Shown: positions 7,434 through 15,790, numbered from the stretch's first letter. The stretch is 64,000 bases of DNA from Epilithonimonas zeae (GCF_900141765.1 NZ_FSRK01000003.1:62001-126000), one strand, 5' to 3'. The notes: generated by a model not told the origin, from the letters alone. A program made the numbers and translations.

Positions 7434-8420
7434 ATGGATGTTATGCAGAAATTAAGAGCTTACATTAAAGGAACTGGTTCATACGTTCCTCCAAAAATTT
7501 TAAAAAATGATTTTTTCGAAAAAGTAGGTTCTTCCGACGAGTGGATTTTTAAGAATCTGGGAATCAGAGAACGCCGGATTGCCGAAGGTGAAGTGACCAG
7601 CGATTTGGCTTATAAAGCAGGATTGAAAGCTTTGGAAAATACAGATGTCGCTCCAAAAGATATCGACCTGATTATTGTTGCGACCTCTACTCCAGACAGA
7701 CAAGCACCATCAACAGCGTGTTTTGTTCAGGAAAAGATGGAAGCGCCACAAGCGGTTGCTTTCGATATTTCTGCAGTTTGTTCTGGCGGACTTTATGGAA
7801 TTGCTATTGGTTGTCAATTCATTGAAACTGGAATGTATAAAAATGTTTTGGTTATTGGAGCGGATACTTTTTCAACGATTACCGACTGGGAAAGAAAAGA
7901 TTCGGTTTTCTTTGGAGATGGTGCTGGTGCGATTTTGTTATCCGCAACGACGGAAGACAAAGGTTTTTTCGATTTTAAACTTCACGCAGACGGAACTGGA
8001 AAATATCATTTTAATATTCCCGCTGGTGGTTCAGAAATGCCGGCTTCGGAAGAAACTTTGAAACAACGCCTTCATTATTTCCAAATGAACGGGAAAGAAG
8101 TTTTTGAAACCGCAACAAGAGTTTTGCCGGAAACAATCAATGAAATCTTAGAAGCTAACAAACTGACTTCCGATAATGTAGATTGGGTAATTCCTCATCA
8201 GCCAAGCATCAGAATTCTTCAGGAAACGGCGAGAAAAACAAATATCCCGTTCGAAAAAGTAATGACAAATATGGATAAATACGCCAACACTTCCGGCGGA
8301 ACAATCCCAATTGTGCTAGACGAAACCTTCAAAAGCGGACGTATAAAAGCTGGAAATCTATTGCTTTTTGCGGCAGTTGGTTCCGGCTGGACTTGGGGAA
8401 CTGCACTTTATAAAGCTTAA
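7434..8420 (+). CDS. beta-ketoacyl-ACP synthase III (FabH-like)
   Basis: A KAS III of about 328 aa with the full catalytic triad: Cys in DISAVCSGGLYG, His in WVIPHQPSIRIL and Asn in KYANTSGGTIPIVL. It also has the N-terminal GTGSYVPPKILKN, GSSDEWIFKNLGIRERR, the FFGDGAGAILL strand and the final VGSGWTWGTAL. KAS III condenses acyl-CoA with malonyl-ACP to start fatty acid synthesis. The usual plsX and rpmF neighbours are missing; the next gene is a FabI-like reductase. This may therefore be a second FabH serving a specialised pathway, which is inference. ATG 7434 or 7443 are both possible starts; the TTG at 7422 is less likely. Confidence 0.9.
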   Translation: MDVMQKLRAYIKGTGSYVPPKILKNDFFEKVGSSDEWIFKNLGIRERRIAEGEVTSDLAYKAGLKALENTDVAPKDIDLIIVATSTPDRQAPSTACFVQEKMEAPQAVAFDISAVCSGGLYGIAIGCQFIETGMYKNVLVIGADTFSTITDWERKDSVFFGDGAGAILLSATTEDKGFFDFKLHADGTGKYHFNIPAGGSEMPASEETLKQRLHYFQMNGKEVFETATRVLPETINEILEANKLTSDNVDWVIPHQPSIRILQETARKTNIPFEKVMTNMDKYANTSGGTIPIVLDETFKSGRIKAGNLLLFAAVGSGWTWGTALYKA

Positions 8421-8462
8421 TTTTTTATCGCAAAGTCGCAAGAATTAAAATACAGAACCCAT

Positions 8463-8493
8463 AAAAGTCGCAAAGTTTTCGTTTGCGACTTTT
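8463..8493. terminator. hairpin terminator after the FabH-like gene
   Basis: AAAAGTCGCAAA pairs perfectly with TTTGCGACTTTT across a seven-base loop. The surrounding gap (8421-8541) is full of CGCAAAG and TTTGCG words in both orientations, so it is probably a dispersed repeat that also terminates. Confidence 0.7.
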
Positions 8494-8550
8494 AAACAAA
8501 ATCAAATTAAAAAATAGCGCCTTTGCGTTAATATATAACACTTGGAAACT

Positions 8551-9375
8551 ATGTTAGATAATCAAACTTTCCTTATTACCGGAATTGCAGATGAAAATTC
8601 ATTAGCGATGAAAACCGCAGAAAAAATCCTTGCCAACAACGGAAAAGTTGTTTGTACAGGTTTAGGCGTAACACCTTTTCACAAGAATCTTTCCGAAAAA
8701 GCAGAATCTTTCCTCAATAAAAATTATGAAGATTTCGAAAATGCCTGCAAAAAAGTTTTGGGTAACGATGTTTACACTGCTCCACTCGATGTGACATTGC
8801 CTGACAGTTTAAGTCACTTTGCTGATGATTTGAAAACAAAAAACATTGCACTGAATGGTTTTCTTCACGCTATTGCAATGGACAAGACGATTAGAAATAA
8901 GTCCGTAAAGCCAATGCTGGAAGTAACAGCAGAGGAATTCAATGATACGATGAATGTGTCTGCGTTTTCTCTGGTTACGCTTTGTCACGCTTTACTTGCA
9001 AATGGTGTTTTGCAAAATGGTGCTTCGATAGTTTCATTAAGTTATATTGCAGCGGAGAAAGTTTCATTTTTCCCTTATATCAATATGAGTATTGCAAAAG
9101 CGGCACTTGAAAGACTGACAATAGAAATGGCTTACGAACTCGGAAAAAAATACGGAATCCGTGCCAACGCCATTAGATTCTCGCCTTATATGGGAAGTAA
9201 AGCCGGAAATGCTACTTTGAAAGTTGAAGACGTTGAAAGGGCGAATAGAATCAGTCCGTTGGGGAATGCTTTACCTGAAGATTTGGCATACGAGATTGTT
9301 CATCTCTTCCGAAAAGAAACCAGAATTACTGGCGAAATTCGTCACGTGGATGGTGGTTTTCATATTATGGGATAA
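8551..9375 (+). CDS. enoyl-ACP reductase FabI-like short-chain dehydrogenase
   Basis: A 274-aa SDR of the FabI group. The atypical cofactor loop ITGIADENSLAMKTAEKI mirrors FabI's GIAxxxSIAxGIA. SLSYIAAEK and PYINMSIAKAALE give the FabI active site with its Ser-Tyr pair and Tyr-x6-Lys spacing, and the end VDGGFHIMG matches HVDGGFxI. NADH-dependent reduction of enoyl-ACP is the family reaction. The stretch after the active site (RFSPYMGSKAGNATLKVEDV) differs from housekeeping FabI, so it may be a paralogue. It lies 130 bp after the FabH-like gene, with a hairpin between, so co-transcription is uncertain. ATG 8551 is preferred over TTG 8542. Confidence 0.83.
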   Translation: MLDNQTFLITGIADENSLAMKTAEKILANNGKVVCTGLGVTPFHKNLSEKAESFLNKNYEDFENACKKVLGNDVYTAPLDVTLPDSLSHFADDLKTKNIALNGFLHAIAMDKTIRNKSVKPMLEVTAEEFNDTMNVSAFSLVTLCHALLANGVLQNGASIVSLSYIAAEKVSFFPYINMSIAKAALERLTIEMAYELGKKYGIRANAIRFSPYMGSKAGNATLKVEDVERANRISPLGNALPEDLAYEIVHLFRKETRITGEIRHVDGGFHIMG

Positions 9376-9434
9376 CGTTTATATTTTTAAATTAAAGATT
9401 CTAAATTTTAAATTTTCTAGAATATTAAAATAGA

Positions 9435-9468
9435 TTTAAGCCACAGATTTTGTGGCTTAAATTTTTTA
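9435..9468 (+). terminator. rho-independent terminator after the FabI-like gene
   Basis: Perfect 11-bp arms TTTAAGCCACA and TGTGGCTTAAA are followed by a T run. Confidence 0.85.
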
Positions 9469-9506
9469 TTTAATTAAATTGCATCATCAAAATTATTTTA
9501 AAATTT

Positions 9507-10535
9507 ATGAGACAAATAAAGACTGCTTTGTTGGCTTATGGCGGTTCGGGGAAATTATTTCACGCACCATTTCTTGAAGTTAACGACGGATTTGAATTAA
9601 TAGGTGCTTACGAACGAAGCAAAAAAAATATTAAAACAGATTATCCTGAAGTTAAAAGTTTTGATTCTCTGGAAGAAGTTTTACAAAGTGATGCCGAATT
9701 AATTGTGGTTAATACGCCAATCGACACGCATTTTGAATTCACGAAAAAAGTTTTGGAAGCAGGAAAACACGCTTTAGTTGAAAAAGCTTTCACTACAACT
9801 TCTGAGGAAGCGGAAGAATTGCACAAGCTTGCCAAAGAAAAGAATCTGAAGCTCTGCGTTTATCAGAATCGAAGATATGACAGCGATTTTCGAACTGTGA
9901 AAAAGGTTTTAGAAGAAGGTTATCTCGGAGAAATTGTGGAAGTAGAAATTCGATTTGAAAGATATAATCCGGAATTGAGTCCAAAAGCCTGGAAAGAAAA
10001 TGGAAATCCCGGTGCAAGTATTTTGATGGATTTGGGTTCGCATATTATTGACCAAGCATTGAGTTTGTTTGGTTATCCTGAGAAAGTTTTTGCGGACATT
10101 AGAAGAACTAGAGAGAATACGCAGATTGATGATTATTTTGACATTCTGCTTTATTATTCTGACAAACGCGTGAGATTGAAATCCAGTTATTTCGTGAAAG
10201 AACCAACGCCATCTTATGTTTTCCATGGCAAAAAAGGAAGCTTCCTAAAACACCGTGGTGATGTTCAGGAAGATGAATTGAAATTGGGAAAAGTTCCGAA
10301 TCGCGAGAATTGGGGAACGGAGCAGGAAGAGAAAACTGGACTTTTGGTTTACAATGATAGAGTTGTCAACTTCCCTACTTTTCAAGGGAATTATCTGGAT
10401 TTCTATGATGACCTTTACAATGCGATTGTGAATGATAAGAAAGTTCCTGTGACAGCGAAACAAGCTTACCATACAACGAAAGTGATTGAGGCGGCGAAGG
10501 AAAGTTCTGAGAAGGGAGAGGTGATTGAGTTATGA
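9507..10535 (+). CDS. Gfo/Idh/MocA family oxidoreductase with EKA in place of EKP
   Basis: A 342-aa NAD(P)-dependent oxidoreductase. The N-terminal Rossmann fold has LAYGGSGKLFHAPFLEV, the YGxxGxxFHxP form, and LIVVNTPIDTHFEF. The hallmark EKP is here EKA (residues 92-94, ALVEKAFTTT). Next come CVYQNRRYDSDFRTV, with the QNRR motif of YhhX-like members, and LMDLGSHIIDQALSLFG, which carries the catalytic His region. Relatives act on sugars and inositols. The Pro to Ala change in EKP is unusual but probably still allows cofactor binding. Its own terminator lies after the dispersed repeat downstream. Substrate unknown. Confidence 0.85.
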   Translation: MRQIKTALLAYGGSGKLFHAPFLEVNDGFELIGAYERSKKNIKTDYPEVKSFDSLEEVLQSDAELIVVNTPIDTHFEFTKKVLEAGKHALVEKAFTTTSEEAEELHKLAKEKNLKLCVYQNRRYDSDFRTVKKVLEEGYLGEIVEVEIRFERYNPELSPKAWKENGNPGASILMDLGSHIIDQALSLFGYPEKVFADIRRTRENTQIDDYFDILLYYSDKRVRLKSSYFVKEPTPSYVFHGKKGSFLKHRGDVQEDELKLGKVPNRENWGTEQEEKTGLLVYNDRVVNFPTFQGNYLDFYDDLYNAIVNDKKVPVTAKQAYHTTKVIEAAKESSEKGEVIEL

Positions 10536-10650
10536 GTTATAAGTGATGAATTATTATTCTCAATTTTCCTAAATATTTCTCACAGTTTAGATTCTTTCAG
10601 AATGACAAAATTTGTATTTTATGACAAATCTTGTTTTATGTTGAATCTGC

Positions 10651-10780
10651 AGCCCGACTTGAGCGGAAATCCTTTTTTGCTTTGGCTAAGATTCTATTGA
10701 TGACAAATCGTCTGCAAAAAAGATTGACTTCGTCGAACCACTTCGTTAGGTTTGGGAACGGAAGGCGGATAAAGCTGCCC
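10651..10780 (+). repeat. dispersed intergenic repeat, copy B
   Basis: Begins AGCCCGACTTGAGCGGAAAT, then CCTTTTTT, and ends GGAACGGAAGGCGGATAAAG followed by CTGCCC. It is 130 bp, longer than copies A and C because of extra sequence in the middle. The 350-bp gap 10536-10885 holds only this repeat, the terminator at 10802 and AT-rich sequence. Confidence 0.85.
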
Positions 10781-10801
10781 AAATAATATTAATAATGACA
10801 A

Positions 10802-10837
10802 GACTCAGAAAGCTAAAAAATTCTGGGTCTTTTTTTA
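10802..10837 (+). terminator. rho-independent terminator
   Basis: GACTCAGAA pairs with TTCTGGGTC (one G-T pair), followed by seven or more T. It ends the transcript of the oxidoreductase gene and the repeat behind it. Confidence 0.75.
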
Positions 10838-10885
10838 TGTTGGTTGGTGATAATTCTTAAATTTACGTCTTTAAGAAAATTAGCT

Positions 10886-11851
10886 ATGATAAAAGCAGGA
10901 CTTGTAGGAGCGGGACATTTGGGGAAAATCCATTTGAGATTACTTAATCAATCTGAGAAATATGAACTCGTTGGTTTCCACGATAAAGACTCAGAAAACG
11001 GCAGAAAACTGGAAGCGGAATTCGGTTATAAATATTTTGAAAGTTTGGAGGAACTTTTGAACGAAATCGAAATGTTGGATATTGTAACGCCAACACTTTA
11101 CCACTACGATTATGCCATAAAAGCAATTGAAAAAGGCATTCATTTTTTCATTGAAAAACCTGTAACACAGACTTTGGAACAAGCGGAAGAAATTCTTCAA
11201 AAATGCAACCAATTTGGAATCAAGGCGCAAGTTGGTCACGTGGAAAGATACAATCCAGCGTTCATTGGTGCTAAAGATTATATTAAAAACCCAATGTTCA
11301 TTGAGATTCACAGATTAGCGGAATTCAATCCGAGAGGAACGGATGTTTCTGTGGTTTTGGATCTGATGATTCACGATCTGGATATTTTGTTGAGTTTGGT
11401 AAAGTCGAAAGTGAAATTGATACACGCAAGTGGTGTTTCCGTTGTGAGCAAAACGCCGGACATTTGCAACGCCAGAATTGAGTTTGAGAATGGTTGTGTT
11501 GCGAATTTGACGACGTCAAGAATCTCAATGAAAGCCATGAGAAAATCGAGGTTTTTCCAGCAGGATGCTTACGTTTCTGTTGATTTCTTGGAAAAAAAAT
11601 CTGAAGTTATCAGAATGAAACCAGCGCCTGAAAATCCGTCTAACTTTGATATGATTATCGAAAATGCGGAAGGCGAGAAAAACCAGATCCTTTTCGAGTA
11701 TCCGAACATTCAGCCGAATAATGCAATTCTTGATGAGTTAGAAAGTTTTGCCAATGCTATCAAATATGATGTTCCCGTTCAGGTTTCTTTGGAAGATGGG
11801 ACGGAGGCTTTGAAGGTTGCTTTGGAGATTGTGAGGTTAATACAGAAATAG
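10886..11851 (+). CDS. Gfo/Idh/MocA family oxidoreductase
   Basis: A 321-aa NAD(P)-dependent dehydrogenase. It shows GLVGAGHLGKIHLRLL (dinucleotide loop), the canonical EKP in HFFIEKPVTQTLEQAEEIL, then QVGHVERYNPAF and VLDLMIHDLDILLSL with the catalytic Asp-x-x-x-His region. The GHVERYNPAF and MIHDLDI pattern resembles the UDP-sugar dehydrogenases found near lipid A or sugar genes in Bacteroidetes, but no such neighbours are seen here, so the substrate stays open. ATG 10886 fits the Rossmann start; a longer frame to 10844 is less likely. Only 5 bp separate it from the ankyrin gene. Confidence 0.87.
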   Translation: MIKAGLVGAGHLGKIHLRLLNQSEKYELVGFHDKDSENGRKLEAEFGYKYFESLEELLNEIEMLDIVTPTLYHYDYAIKAIEKGIHFFIEKPVTQTLEQAEEILQKCNQFGIKAQVGHVERYNPAFIGAKDYIKNPMFIEIHRLAEFNPRGTDVSVVLDLMIHDLDILLSLVKSKVKLIHASGVSVVSKTPDICNARIEFENGCVANLTTSRISMKAMRKSRFFQQDAYVSVDFLEKKSEVIRMKPAPENPSNFDMIIENAEGEKNQILFEYPNIQPNNAILDELESFANAIKYDVPVQVSLEDGTEALKVALEIVRLIQK

Positions 11852-11856
11852 AGTTT

Positions 11857-12600
11857 TTGAAATATTACAAATTATTATTAATCATTATGGCTTTTTCTTT
11901 TTTTGGATGTAAGAAAGAAACTTATGTTCCAATTGAATGTATGGACTTTCATCAACTTGTTGCTAAAAATGATATTAATCGAGTTGAATATCATTTGAAA
12001 AACAGAATGAATCCAAATTGCATAATTAATGCTGGTGTAACTCCTATAATGACTGCAGCCGTATATAATAGAACTGATGTAATTGATTTTCTAATATCAT
12101 ACAATGCCGAAATCAACAAACAAACGGATTCTGGTTGGACTGCTCTTTTATATGCTGCAGAAAATGGCAATTATCAAGCTGTAGATTTACTTATAAAAAA
12201 AGGAGCTAATATCAATTTAAAATTAAAAGGAGGAGAAAATGCATCAACCCAAGCCTGCTACAAAGGGCATTTTAAAGTTGCAAAACTGCTTTTGGATAAA
12301 GGAATTGATGTAAATACTTCAGATAATGAAATTGGATTAAATGCCTTGATAATGACATCTGATGTAGGAAATTTGGAGTTGGTTAAAACAATCCTACCAC
12401 TCACGGATAATATTGACCATCAAAATAAATATGGAGAGACAGCTCTTATGAGAGCAGCAATGAAAGGACATTATGATGTTGCAAAATATTTACTTGAGAT
12501 GAAATCGAATAAATCAATAAAAGATACCTTTGGAAATGACGCTTTGTTTTATGCAAATAAATTTGATCAACAAAGACTTGTAGAACTACTAAGTAACTAA
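11857..12600 (+). CDS. ankyrin repeat lipoprotein
   Basis: A 247-aa lipoprotein. The N-terminus KYYKLLLIIMAFSFFGC ends in a lipobox, so Cys 18 would be lipidated. Five to six ankyrin repeats follow (GVTPIMTAAVYNRTDVIDFL; GWTALLYAAENGNYQAVDLL; ACYKGHFKVAKLLLDKGIDV; GETALMRAAMKGHYDVAKYL), so the mature protein is mainly a binding solenoid. The TTG at 11857 is needed to give a positively charged signal peptide; ATG 11887 would remove it. The gene sits 5 bp after an oxidoreductase gene and 7 bp before the putative nuclease gene. Partner unknown. Confidence 0.85.
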   Translation: MKYYKLLLIIMAFSFFGCKKETYVPIECMDFHQLVAKNDINRVEYHLKNRMNPNCIINAGVTPIMTAAVYNRTDVIDFLISYNAEINKQTDSGWTALLYAAENGNYQAVDLLIKKGANINLKLKGGENASTQACYKGHFKVAKLLLDKGIDVNTSDNEIGLNALIMTSDVGNLELVKTILPLTDNIDHQNKYGETALMRAAMKGHYDVAKYLLEMKSNKSIKDTFGNDALFYANKFDQQRLVELLSN

Positions 12601-12607
12601 ATTTTCA

Positions 12608-13222
12608 ATGAATCTTCCTCTTCTTGAATCAGAACTCAAAAAGCGTCTTGGTTGTCCTTACAACTGGGGAAGAAAACAGTCGGATGAATGGGACAGAAAA
12701 ACGAAGTTCATTTATCTGGTTCAAGATTTTGAAAGTCTGGAAAATCAATGCAAGGATTTTGATGAAGGTTTGAGAAATTATGCTTTCAATCGTTGGCTGA
12801 ATTTCTGGTCGGCAAAGGCGGTTGAGGATATTTTTGCTTCGAATTCTTTAGTTAAAAAAGAGGCAAATCAGTTTTCAAAAACTGTGGATTTTTATATTTC
12901 GGGAATTCCGTTTGATCATAAAAGCAGTGTATTCCCGAAACAATTTGGAAAAAGTTTTGATTATGCTGTTGATCACAAAAAAGAATTGGTAGAATGGCTT
13001 TACAATAATCAAAGTCAGCAAGGAAGAAAACATTTAGCTAATCGACTTTTCATTATTTTTTATGATGAGAATAATGGTGAACATTGGAAATTGAAAACCC
13101 AACTTTCTTTAATCCAAGAAAAAATCACAGATTATCTCAGCAATTTTTCGGGAGACAATTTAGTTTCCCTAAATTTGGAATCTCACGAGATCCTTTCAGA
13201 TTTGATTTGGATCAAAGCATAA
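12608..13222 (+). CDS. putative type II restriction endonuclease (PD-(D/E)xK-like)
   Basis: A 204-aa protein I do not recognise as a named family. It opens MNLPLLESELKKRLGCPYNW. In the middle it has VDFYISGIPFDHKSSVFPKQ: an Asp, then a hydrophobic strand and Asp-His-Lys, which fits the D-x(n)-(D/E)-x-K active site of the PD-(D/E)xK nuclease fold. A basic stretch, QSQQGRKHLANRLFIIFYD, follows. No signal peptide or membrane helix is present. It ends 3 bp before a DNA adenine methyltransferase gene, the usual layout of a type II restriction-modification pair. The nuclease call rests on that motif and the neighbour, so it is inference. It could instead be an accessory or specificity protein. Confidence 0.6.
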   Translation: MNLPLLESELKKRLGCPYNWGRKQSDEWDRKTKFIYLVQDFESLENQCKDFDEGLRNYAFNRWLNFWSAKAVEDIFASNSLVKKEANQFSKTVDFYISGIPFDHKSSVFPKQFGKSFDYAVDHKKELVEWLYNNQSQQGRKHLANRLFIIFYDENNGEHWKLKTQLSLIQEKITDYLSNFSGDNLVSLNLESHEILSDLIWIKA

Positions 13223-13225
13223 TTC

Positions 13226-14224
13226 ATGAATTACATCGGTTCCAAAAACAAACTTTCGGATTTTATCAGACAAAGCGTTTATCAAGTTGTTGGTAAAGAT
13301 TTATCCAACAAAATATTTTGCGATCTCTTCGCCGGAACCGGAATTGTCGGACGAAATTTCAAAGCGGAAACCAAGAAAGTCATCAGCAACGATTTTGAAT
13401 TTTATAGCTTTGTTCTCAACCGAAATTACATCGGAAATCATCAGGAAATCAATTATGAAAATTTGATTAATGAATTGAATTCAATTGAAGGAAAATCTGA
13501 CTTTATTTCAGAAGAATATTCTGAAAACGGAAAATCGGAACGACTTTACTTTTCTGAGGAAAACGGAAAAAAAATTGACGCTATCCGACAAAAAATCGAA
13601 GATTGGAAAATCTCGGGAAAAATCAATGAAGATCAATATTATTTTCTGCTTTGCTCACTATTGGAAGCGGCTGATAAAATCGCCAACACGGCTTCGGTTT
13701 ATGGTGCGTTTTTGAAACAAATCAAAAAATCGGCGCAGAAAAAATTGGAACTTCAGCCTGCCAATTTTGAATTGACCAAAAACAAACACGAGGTTTATAA
13801 TGAAGATGCCAACGAATTAATCAAAAAAATCGAAGGCGATATTCTTTATCTCGATCCACCTTACAACGCGCGACAATACGGCGCCAACTATCATCTTCTA
13901 AACACGATTGCGAAATATGACAATTTTTCTCCAAAAGGAAAAACGGGATTGAGGAATTATCAAAAATCAAAATACTGCAGCAAAATAGAGGTTTCAAAAA
14001 GCTTCGAAGACCTCATCGAAAATGCAAAATTTCAACATATTTTCCTAAGCTACAACAACGAAGGATTGATGACAGAAAGTGAAATTAGAAATATACTTTC
14101 CAAATTCGGGAAATATGATATATTTACAACCGAGTATCAGCGTTTCCGTGCAGACAAGGAAGAAAACAGAAATCATAAAGCTTCGGAAACGATAGAGTAT
14201 CTTTATTATCTTCTAAAAGAATAA
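13226..14224 (+). CDS. D12-class DNA N6-adenine methyltransferase
   Basis: A 332-aa amino-methyltransferase. It opens MNYIGSKNKLSDFI, the conserved D12 N-terminus. SAM motif I is FCDLFAGTGIVGRNF (about residue 34). Motif IV is LYLDPPYNARQYGANYHLLN (about residue 212), whose DPPY binds the target adenine. A long segment between them would hold the target recognition domain, as in the alpha (D12) class. Conserved HLLNTIAKYD and FLSYNNEG follow. DPPYNxRQYxxNYH is typical of restriction-associated adenine methylases. It probably protects the host from the nuclease encoded just upstream. Recognition site unknown. Confidence 0.92.
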   Translation: MNYIGSKNKLSDFIRQSVYQVVGKDLSNKIFCDLFAGTGIVGRNFKAETKKVISNDFEFYSFVLNRNYIGNHQEINYENLINELNSIEGKSDFISEEYSENGKSERLYFSEENGKKIDAIRQKIEDWKISGKINEDQYYFLLCSLLEAADKIANTASVYGAFLKQIKKSAQKKLELQPANFELTKNKHEVYNEDANELIKKIEGDILYLDPPYNARQYGANYHLLNTIAKYDNFSPKGKTGLRNYQKSKYCSKIEVSKSFEDLIENAKFQHIFLSYNNEGLMTESEIRNILSKFGKYDIFTTEYQRFRADKEENRNHKASETIEYLYYLLKE

Positions 14225-14320
14225 GAGGTAATAGACTTTTAGAATGTAGACTTCAAATAATTAAAATTAATATGAAATCGAAAGATTCGTGAATTCATAT
14301 ATAAAAAATAATAAATTAAA

Positions 14321-15211
14321 ATGAAAAATATTGTTGTAATAGGTGCCGGAACTATGGGAAATGGCATTGCGCATACCTTTGCTCAAAGCGGATTCCAGGT
14401 AAGTTTGGTAGACGTGAAACAGGAAAATCTTGATAAAGCCATAAAGACCATCATCACCAATCTTGACAGAATTATTGCCAAAGGAAATTTGACCGAAGAA
14501 GAAAAAGCCACTACACTTGGCAACATTACAACATTCTCAGATTTGAAAGAAGCTGCTCCTAATGCTGATTTGATAGTAGAAGCAGCAACGGAAAACCTGG
14601 ATTTGAAATTAAAAATCTTTACTCAGATTGATGAGTTGGCGCCAGAAAACTGTATTCTTGCGACCAACACTTCTTCTATATCTATTACTCAGATTGCAGC
14701 AGCAACAAAACGTCCTGATAAAGTCATCGGAATGCACTTTATGAATCCTGTTCCAATTATGAAATTGGTAGAAATCATCAAAGGTTATTCGACTTCCAAA
14801 GAGACTTTTGATACGATTTTCAAGATGTCTAAACAATTGGGAAAAGTTCCTACTGAAGTGAACGATTATCCAGGATTTGTAGCCAACAGAATTCTGATGC
14901 CAATGATTAATGAAGCTATCGAAACCCTGTACAACGGTGTTGCTGGTGTTGAAGAAATTGATACCGTGATGAAATTGGGAATGGCACATCCAATGGGACC
15001 TTTGCAATTGGCAGATTTTATTGGACTTGATGTTTGTCTGGCAATCCTGAATGTGATGTACGATGGTTTCAAAAATCCTAAATATGCCCCAAATCCATTA
15101 TTAGTCAATATGGTAATGGCCGGCAAGAAAGGCGTGAAATCGGGCGAAGGTTTCTACGATTATTCTGAAAGTAAAAAGGCTGAGAAAGTTTCGAAAATGT
15201 TTTTAAAATAG
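14321..15211 (+). CDS. 3-hydroxybutyryl-CoA / 3-hydroxyacyl-CoA dehydrogenase
   Basis: A 296-aa enzyme. The NAD fold is IVVIGAGTMGNGIAHTFAQS with Asp in SLVDVK (residue about 32), giving NAD preference. The signature GMHFMNPVPIMKLVEII carries the catalytic His, DYPGFVANRILMPMINEA follows, and the C-terminal domain has MGPLQLADFIGLDVCL and GKKGVKSGEGFYDY. It interconverts (S)-3-hydroxyacyl-CoA and acetoacetyl-CoA-type esters in beta-oxidation or short-chain metabolism. Length is that of the single-function Hbd/PaaH enzymes. It starts 96 bp after the methyltransferase gene, so it is likely a separate unit, and a secreted protein gene follows after 6 bp. Confidence 0.93.
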   Translation: MKNIVVIGAGTMGNGIAHTFAQSGFQVSLVDVKQENLDKAIKTIITNLDRIIAKGNLTEEEKATTLGNITTFSDLKEAAPNADLIVEAATENLDLKLKIFTQIDELAPENCILATNTSSISITQIAAATKRPDKVIGMHFMNPVPIMKLVEIIKGYSTSKETFDTIFKMSKQLGKVPTEVNDYPGFVANRILMPMINEAIETLYNGVAGVEEIDTVMKLGMAHPMGPLQLADFIGLDVCLAILNVMYDGFKNPKYAPNPLLVNMVMAGKKGVKSGEGFYDYSESKKAEKVSKMFLK

Positions 15212-15217
15212 ACTGGG

Positions 15218-15790
15218 ATGTTTTCAATGAAGCTTCTAATTCTGCTGACTTTTCCAACACTATTTTTTTCGCAGGAAAAAATGATTTCTGCAGATTTTGA
15301 TGGTGATAATATTCAGGATAAAGTTTATTTGGATTCTAATAACGGAGCGGTTGTGTACCAGCTTTCTTCTCAGAAATTCAATAAAGTATCCTCTGATCAA
15401 TTTGAAGATTCTGGGGAAATATTTTTTGATAAGGCTAAAAATGGGTTTAAAGTCAACCTCAATCAAATGCGAGCCGGATACACTTATCAATTTCGATATG
15501 AAAAAGAAACCGGAAAAATGCGTTTGATAGGAATGGAACGTTACGAATTTGGTCCTGCCAGCAATGACGGAAGCGGCGAATCCAGCGTTAATCTTTTGAC
15601 GAATACTTATATTGGAGAATGGAATTATTTTGATGATAATAAAACAAAACTCATCAAAATGCCACCGATAAAAAAGAAAATGGTTTTGCCAAAAACGTAT
15701 TTTGATAATCTCGGAAATGTGTTTTCGACTTACATCGATAAAGATGTTCAGTATTATCTGGCGGAGAAGAAAAGACTTTATAAGCAGTAA
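15218..15790 (+). CDS. secreted protein of unknown function
   Basis: A 190-aa exported protein. The signal peptide is MKLLILLTFPTLFFSQ, so the ATG at 15227 may be the true start rather than 15218. Near the mature N-terminus is ADFDGDNIQDKVYLDSNNG, which looks like a calcium-binding VCBS/FG-GAP type repeat. Related proteins pair that motif with a beta-rich domain, consistent with GFKVNLNQMRAGYTYQFRY here. I do not recognise a named family. It begins 6 bp after the dehydrogenase stop, and a strong terminator follows. Confidence 0.75.
   Translation: MFSMKLLILLTFPTLFFSQEKMISADFDGDNIQDKVYLDSNNGAVVYQLSSQKFNKVSSDQFEDSGEIFFDKAKNGFKVNLNQMRAGYTYQFRYEKETGKMRLIGMERYEFGPASNDGSGESSVNLLTNTYIGEWNYFDDNKTKLIKMPPIKKKMVLPKTYFDNLGNVFSTYIDKDVQYYLAEKKRLYKQ

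Noticed and set aside
12608-14224. A complete mobile genetic element around the restriction-modification pair.
   Set aside because: No integrase, transposase, terminal repeat or tRNA site is found on either side, and the flanking genes are ordinary.
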